NCBI RefSeq assembly: GCF_023715525.1
Contig: NZ_JAMBOG010000026.1
Location: forward strand, 1-37,679
Source: Kocuria rosea
Lineage (GTDB): Bacteria > Actinomycetota > Actinomycetes > Actinomycetales > Micrococcaceae
Reading direction: 5' to 3'
Length of the DNA stretch: 37,679 bases
Below, one piece after another: positions 34,239 to 37,679 of the stretch. Below the pieces are notes generated by a model, which was not told where the DNA came from, searched no databases, and saw nothing but the letters and a program-made list of their open reading frames with translations. A program made the translations under genes and the position numbers. Position 1 is the stretch's first letter, and each line of letters begins with the position of its first letter.

Positions 34239-34271
34239 GGCCGCACCGGCCGCTCAGCGCCCGGTGCGGCC
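34239..34271. terminator. Bidirectional terminator between the MFS gene and serC
   Basis: An 11-bp perfect stem (34239-34249 with 34261-34271) has an 11-nt loop containing the stop codon of serC. The right arm lies in the last codons of serC, so it can serve both convergent genes. Confidence 0.6.
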
Positions 34272-35399
34272 GTCCGTGCCCAGGTGGGCGACGACGTGGT
34301 CGATGCAGGCCAGCAGCCGGGCGACGTCGTCGGGGTCGATTGAGACGAACGTGGCGATCCGCAGCTGGTTGCGCCCGAGCTTGCGGTAGGGCTCCACGTC
34401 GACGATCCCGTTCGCGCGCAGGACGGCGGCCACGGCCGCGGCGTCCACGGTGGCGTCGAAGTCGACGGTGGTGATGACCGTGGAGCGGTCCTGGGGGCGG
34501 ACCACGAACGGGGACGCGAAGGCGGAGGCCTGCGCCCAGGCGTAGACCAGGTCGGAGGAGGCCTTGGTGCGGGCGGCCGCCCAGTCCATCCCGCCGCGGT
34601 CGTTGAGCCAGCTCAGCTGCTCGTCGAGCATGACCAGGGTGGCCAGGGCCGGGGTGTTGTAGGTCTGGTTCTTCCGGGAGTTCTCCACCGCGGCGGTGAG
34701 CTTCAGGAAGTCCGGGATCCACCGGTCGGAGGCCCCGACGCGCTCGATCCGCTCGATGGCCGCCGGGGAGAAGGCGCCCAGCCACAGCCCGCCGTCGGAG
34801 CCGAAGTTCTTCTGCGGGGAGAAGTAGTAGACGTCCGTGGCCGCCAGGTCCGCGGCCATGCCCCCGGCGGCGGAGGTCGCGTCCACGACCACCAGGGCGT
34901 CCTCGGCGATCCCGGCGGGCCGGGCCACCGGGGCGGCGACCCCGGTGGAGGTCTCGTTCTGCGGCCAGGCGTAGACGTCCACGCCCTCCTCGGGCCGCGG
35001 GGCGGGGCGGGTGCCCGGGGCGGCGTCGACGACGGAGGAGGCGGCCAGGAACGGGGCGCGGTCGGTGACCTGGGCGAACTTCGCCCCGAACTCCCCGAAC
35101 GTCAGGTGCTGGGCCTTGCGCTCGACGAGCCCGAAGGCCGCCGCGTCCCAGAACGCGGTCGCCCCGCCCAGGCCCAGGAGCACCTCGTAGCCGGCGGGCA
35201 GGCGCAGGAACTGCGCCAGTGCCTCCCGCACCGAGCCCACGAGCTCCTTGATCGGTGCCTGCCGGTGGGAGGTGCCCAGCAGGGTCGCCCCGGCCCGGGA
35301 GACGGCCTCGACCTGGGCGGGGCGGACCTTCGAGGGGCCCGCCCCGAACCGGCCGTCGGCGGGCAGCAGGTGCGGGGGAATGGTGACGTGTGCGGGCAA
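34254..35399 (-). CDS. serC: Phosphoserine transaminase
   Basis: The 381-residue class-V aminotransferase matches the actinobacterial SerC type. It opens PADGRFGAGPSKVRP, has GTSHRQAPIK, the substrate/PLP-phosphate loop GLGGATAFWDAAAFGL and DATSAAGGMAADL. The PLP-binding Lys K197 is in YYFSPQKNFGSDGGLWL. KNQTYNTPALATL and LRIATFVSIDPDDVARLL complete the C-terminal domain. It makes 3-phosphoserine from 3-phosphohydroxypyruvate and glutamate for serine synthesis; it may also act in pyridoxine synthesis. The start at 35399 is TTG with GAGGGAG 6 nt before it; no in-frame ATG is nearer to the conserved region. It is divergent from the DtxR-like gene. Confidence 0.95.
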   Translation of the reverse strand: MPAHVTIPPHLLPADGRFGAGPSKVRPAQVEAVSRAGATLLGTSHRQAPIKELVGSVREALAQFLRLPAGYEVLLGLGGATAFWDAAAFGLVERKAQHLTFGEFGAKFAQVTDRAPFLAASSVVDAAPGTRPAPRPEEGVDVYAWPQNETSTGVAAPVARPAGIAEDALVVVDATSAAGGMAADLAATDVYYFSPQKNFGSDGGLWLGAFSPAAIERIERVGASDRWIPDFLKLTAAVENSRKNQTYNTPALATLVMLDEQLSWLNDRGGMDWAAARTKASSDLVYAWAQASAFASPFVVRPQDRSTVITTVDFDATVDAAAVAAVLRANGIVDVEPYRKLGRNQLRIATFVSIDPDDVARLLACIDHVVAHLGTDGRTGR

Positions 35400-35564
35400 C
35401 GGGCGCTCCCTCGGAAGGACGTGCGGTCGGGACGGGCGGCGGGGCGGCGGTCAGCAGCCGGTGGACGGCGTGCGCGCCTGCGGTGCCACGGCCCCCATTG
35501 TGCCCCACGGACGCTCGTGGCCCGCCGTGCGCCCGTCGCCCCGGCCGCAGGGCGGCTGGCGCAC

Positions 35565-35570
35565 TAAGCT
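35565..35570 (+). promoter_or_regulatory. Candidate -10 (TAAGCT) for the DtxR-like gene
   Basis: TAAGCT fits TAnnnT and lies 67 bases before the ATG at 35637, in an AT-rich spot of the serC/DtxR divergent region. No -35 is evident. Confidence 0.35.
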
Positions 35571-35636
35571 CGTGCGGTAAGACCGTCCCGGGCAGGATCC
35601 CCGGGGTGGGACGGCCGGACGAAGGGTGACCGACGC

Positions 35637-36326
35637 ATGAGCGACCTGATCGACACCACCGAGATGTACCTGCGGACCGTTCTCGAACTGGAGGAGGAGG
35701 GGATCACCCCGATGCGCGCCCGCATCGTCGAGCGCCTCGGCCATTCGGGGCCCACGGTCTCCCAGACGGTGTCCCGGATGGAGCGCGACGGGCTGCTCAC
35801 GGTGGGGCCGGACCGGTCCCTGGTGCTCACCGAGGCCGGGCGCGTGCGGGCCGTGCAGGTGATGCGCAAGCACCGCCTCGCGGAGCGGCTGCTCGCGGAC
35901 GTCATCGGCCTCGACCTCGCGCAGGTCCACGACGAGGCCTGCCGGTGGGAGCACGTCATGAGCGAACAGGTGGAGCGCCGGCTCGTCGACCTGCTCCACA
36001 GCCCGCGGTACTCCCCGTACGGCACCCCGATCCCGGGCCTGGGCGCTCTCGGGGTCGACGAGCAGCCGGTCCCCGGGCCGCACCGGACGCTGCTCGAGGC
36101 CGCCCGCAGCGCGCCCGAGGCGGTGCACACGATCGCCCTGCTGCCCGAGTTCGTGCAGGCGGACACCGCCCTGCTGCGCCTGCTCAGCGACGTGGGCATC
36201 CTCACGGGGGCCGAGGTCCGGGCCCGGACCGACGGGCAGCGCGTGCTCGTGGAGATCCCCGCCACCGGGCGCTCCGCCGAGCTCGACCTCCGCACCGGCG
36301 CGGCCATCCGCGTCCTCACCTCCTGA
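35637..36326 (+). CDS. DtxR/IdeR-type iron-dependent repressor
   Basis: The 229-residue protein is very close to DtxR/IdeR in motif and length. The winged helix (residues 1-65; ARIVERLGHSGPTVSQTVSRMERDGLL) is followed by the dimerisation/metal domain. Metal ligands are visible: M10 in MSDLIDTTEM; His and Glu in MRKHRLAERLL; and the His, Cys, Glu and His of VHDEACRWEHVMSEQVERRL. The C-terminal SH3-like domain (about 148-229) is present. With Fe(II) bound it represses siderophore and uptake genes and controls iron storage. I found no clear iron box in front of the siderophore-interacting gene. A hairpin terminator follows. Confidence 0.93.
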   Translation: MSDLIDTTEMYLRTVLELEEEGITPMRARIVERLGHSGPTVSQTVSRMERDGLLTVGPDRSLVLTEAGRVRAVQVMRKHRLAERLLADVIGLDLAQVHDEACRWEHVMSEQVERRLVDLLHSPRYSPYGTPIPGLGALGVDEQPVPGPHRTLLEAARSAPEAVHTIALLPEFVQADTALLRLLSDVGILTGAEVRARTDGQRVLVEIPATGRSAELDLRTGAAIRVLTS

Positions 36327-36379
36327 GGCCCCGCCCCGCCTCCTGCGGCCCCACGCTCCGGAGGGAGCATCCGTCCGGG

Positions 36380-36403
36380 GGCCCCGCCGGTCCCGGCGGG
36401 GCC
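36380..36403 (+). terminator. Terminator after the DtxR-like gene
   Basis: A perfect 10-bp stem (36380-36389 with 36394-36403) and 4-nt loop begin about 54 bp after the stop at 36326. Confidence 0.7.
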
Positions 36404-36413
36404 TGTCCGCGCA

Positions 36414-36429
36414 TGTGTGGACGTTCACA
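36414..36429 (+). promoter_or_regulatory. Candidate CRP/GlxR-type site
   Basis: TGTGT-GGACGT-TCACA differs from the CRP/GlxR consensus TGTGA-N6-TCACA at a single base. CRP-type regulators are known to control secreted cell-wall hydrolase genes (rpf) in related actinobacteria. The site is about 240 bp upstream of the predicted NlpC/P60 transcript start, so a second promoter or action at a distance would be needed. Confidence 0.4.
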
Positions 36430-36734
36430 GCCCGCTTCCGCCCCGACCCCCGCCGGCACGCCGAGCTGTCGCCGAAACCGCTGATCAGCGCGGGAAACCG
36501 CGGTCCGCGACCCCCACTGCACCGTTCCCTACGGGATCGCATCCATAGGCGTCCCCGACACAGAAGGGGCCTATTCGGTCGCATGGCGATACAACGCTGT
36601 TATCGGCCGTGATCAAAACGTGACACATCCGTAATCGGTCATGTACTGTTCAACGCGTGCTGATCACTGGTCGGATCGGCGCCCTCGTGGCACATCGCCG
36701 AATTCTGCCGGTGCCCGGGGTCCGAACACAGAAA
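36430..36734. other. Upstream regulatory region of the NlpC/P60 gene, no coding sequence
   Basis: The gap between the DtxR-like gene and the NlpC/P60 gene is 555 bp. It holds the terminator, the CRP-like site, this region, the promoter and the riboswitch. This part is AT-richer than the coding regions. It contains palindromes GCTGATCAGC (36480-36489) and CGATA-N10-TATCG (36585-36604), possible protein-binding sites that I cannot assign. No frame looks like a protein. Confidence 0.6.
36620..36649 (+). promoter_or_regulatory. Promoter of the riboswitch-NlpC/P60 unit (GTGACA-N18-TACTGT)
   Basis: GTGACA at 36620-36625 and TACTGT at 36644-36649 are separated by 18 bp, resembling a sigma-A type promoter (TTGACA/TAnnnT). 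The start is predicted near 36656, some 80 nt before the riboswitch and 225 nt before the start codon. Confidence 0.55.
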
Positions 36735-36863
36735 TTGCTTGGCAGAAGCGGGGGAACCACATTCGGTCCCACGAACTGGGGCCTAGGGGTTAAGTCGCCG
36801 GAGCGCGTGCGCTCTGCGGCCGGGTGTCTCCCACCCGAATCCGACAGCTCACCTCGTAGGCAA
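36735..36863 (+). ncRNA. c-di-AMP (ydaO-yuaA) riboswitch
   Basis: The leader holds the conserved blocks of the ydaO-yuaA class: GCGGGGGAACCA (36748-36759), GGGGTTAAG (about 36786-36794), and the 3' block CCCGAATCCGACAGCTCACC (36835-36852) followed by TCGTAGGC. TTGCTT (36735-36740) can pair with AGGCAA (36858-36863) to close stem P1. The class binds cyclic di-AMP and in actinobacteria commonly controls cell-wall hydrolase genes, usually turning them off when the ligand is abundant. The ribosome site AGGGAGG starts right after P1, so translation could be controlled; no T-tract terminator is apparent. Confidence 0.9.
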
Positions 36864-36881
36864 AGGGAGGAACACACACTC

Positions 36882-37619
36882 ATGGCTTTCTTTAAGCAGA
36901 ACTCTGCCCGCCACCGCGCCCAGGTGCAGTCCCACGCCGTGCGCAACACCACCATCGCCGCCGCCGCCGGCGCCGCGATCCTCGGCTCCGTGGCCCCCGC
37001 CCAGGCCTACGCGGAGGTCCCCGCGGCCTCCGGCGCCGTGTACTCGGCCCCCGCCGCCTCGCTGGCGAGCTACACCTCCTACTCCTACCAGGCCCCCGTC
37101 GCGGCGCCGGCCCCCGTCGCGGCGCCGGCCCCCGTCGCGGCGCCGGCCCCCGTCGCGGCGCCGGCCCCCGTCGCGGCGCCGGCCCCCGCTGCGCCGGCCT
37201 CCACCCCCCAGGCCCCGGCCGCGCAGCAGAGCGCCTCCACCTCGAGCCTGTCCACGCAGTCGGTCTCCACCCAGTCGCTGTCCTCCGCGAGCGGCCTCGT
37301 CGGCACCGCGATGAAGGGCATCGGCTCGGGCTACGTCTACGGCGGCACCGCCTTCGGCGCCTGGGACTGCTCCGGCTTCACCAAGTGGGTCTACGCGCAG
37401 CAGGGCATCAACCTGCCCCGCACCACCTGGGCGCAGTTCGCGGCCGGCACCCCCACCGCCACCCCGCAGCCGGGCGACCTCGTCTCGCAGAACGGCGGCG
37501 CCCACGTCGGGATCTACCTCGGCGGCGGCAAGATGATCTCCGCCCTCAACCCCTCGCAGGGCACCCAGATCCACTCCGTCAACGCCATGGCGCTCGACGG
37601 GTACTACACCTTCCGCTGA
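36882..37619 (+). CDS. Secreted NlpC/P60 peptidoglycan endopeptidase
   Basis: ATG 36882 follows AAAGGGAGG (36862-36870). The 245-residue protein has a signal peptide with likely cleavage after AQA (residue 42). A Ser/Ala/Tyr-rich stretch, a run of PVAAPA repeats (residues 72-101) and a Ser/Thr-rich linker lead to the NlpC/P60 domain (about 143-245). Catalytic C163 lies in AWDCSGFTKWVYAQQ, His H208 in GAHVGIYLGGG, and N223 (SALNPSQG) is the likely third polar residue. GSGYVYGGTAFG precedes the active site. It hydrolyses peptide cross-links (D-gamma-glutamyl-diaminoacid type) in the wall. The Pro/Ala repeat probably spans the wall. It is controlled by the c-di-AMP riboswitch and is followed by a hairpin. 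Confidence 0.93.
   Translation: MAFFKQNSARHRAQVQSHAVRNTTIAAAAGAAILGSVAPAQAYAEVPAASGAVYSAPAASLASYTSYSYQAPVAAPAPVAAPAPVAAPAPVAAPAPVAAPAPAAPASTPQAPAAQQSASTSSLSTQSVSTQSLSSASGLVGTAMKGIGSGYVYGGTAFGAWDCSGFTKWVYAQQGINLPRTTWAQFAAGTPTATPQPGDLVSQNGGAHVGIYLGGGKMISALNPSQGTQIHSVNAMALDGYYTFR
37095..37184 (+). repeat. Five perfect 18-bp tandem repeats encoding PVAAPA
   Basis: The unit CCCGTCGCGGCGCCGGCC is repeated five times without a change, followed by a shortened sixth unit. It is in frame inside the linker of the NlpC/P60 gene. Identity at every base suggests active slippage. Confidence 0.95.
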
Positions 37620-37626
37620 TCCGGAC

Positions 37627-37662
37627 CGCCGCCCGCGTCGACCACGGTCGCCGCGGGCGGCG
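37627..37662 (+). terminator. Terminator after the NlpC/P60 gene
   Basis: An 11-bp stem (37627-37637 with 37652-37662) encloses a 14-nt loop that may itself pair, starting 7 bp after the stop at 37619. Confidence 0.7.
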
Positions 37663-37679
37663 CCCGTTCCGCACCCCGG

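Overview
The window is chromosomal DNA of very high G+C content. Its codon use is strongly GC-biased at the third position, and GTG, TTG and ATG starts are all used. Gene content (a DtxR-family metal regulator, DUF3263, DUF3027, DUF3817, TIGR03085, XPB helicase with its helicase-associated partner, LGFP repeats, a GGM-tailed orphan GroEL, a c-di-AMP riboswitch) points to an actinobacterium of the order Micrococcales. Micrococcaceae, perhaps Kocuria or a relative, seems most likely; the genus is inference. I see no tRNA, rRNA, insertion sequence, prophage, CRISPR array or defence island.

Layout. 1-3239 (+): cell-envelope genes, namely the tail of a glycoside-hydrolase-like protein, a lipoprotein, and a secreted LGFP-repeat protein with a C-terminal L,D-transpeptidase-like domain. 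The last carries perfect 171-bp tandem repeats. A 22-bp-stem bidirectional terminator follows. 3311-8142 (-): a TIGR03085 protein, a DUF3817 membrane protein and two overlapping ABC half-transporters whose motifs fit a heterodimeric exporter with one degenerate ATP site. 8377-14462 (+): a complete fructose PTS locus (DeoR regulator, fruK, fruA EIIABC, ptsI, ptsH) that also supplies the general PTS proteins. It starts at a 10-bp-phased direct-repeat operator candidate and ends in a perfect 16-bp-stem terminator. 14625-17791 (+): a FemX-like peptidoglycan bridge enzyme and a ThrE-type exporter with a long disordered N-terminus.

17819-19359 (-): siderophore-interacting protein and uracil-DNA glycosylase. 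19675-25424 (+): SDR, DUF3263 protein, a short membrane protein apparently lacking a LytR_C domain, a GNAT acetyltransferase, groEL under two CIRCE operators, MgtC, and an RNase HI fused to a SnoaL/DUF4440-like domain. 25449-31771 (-): a two-component system, XPB helicase, its helicase-associated partner and a small membrane protein. 31944-34224 (+): cold-shock protein, DUF3027 protein, MFS exporter. 34254-35399 (-): serC. 35637-36326 (+): DtxR/IdeR-like regulator. 36882-37619 (+): secreted NlpC/P60 hydrolase behind a c-di-AMP (ydaO) riboswitch.

Most of this is core-genome housekeeping. The best second-look items are regulatory or repeat-based: the tandem CIRCE, the c-di-AMP riboswitch whose closing stem abuts the ribosome binding site, the recently duplicated LGFP repeats, several genes that look leaderless, the fructose operator, and an 11-bp-phased direct repeat in front of the response regulator. 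I do not see a convincing wholly new multi-gene system.
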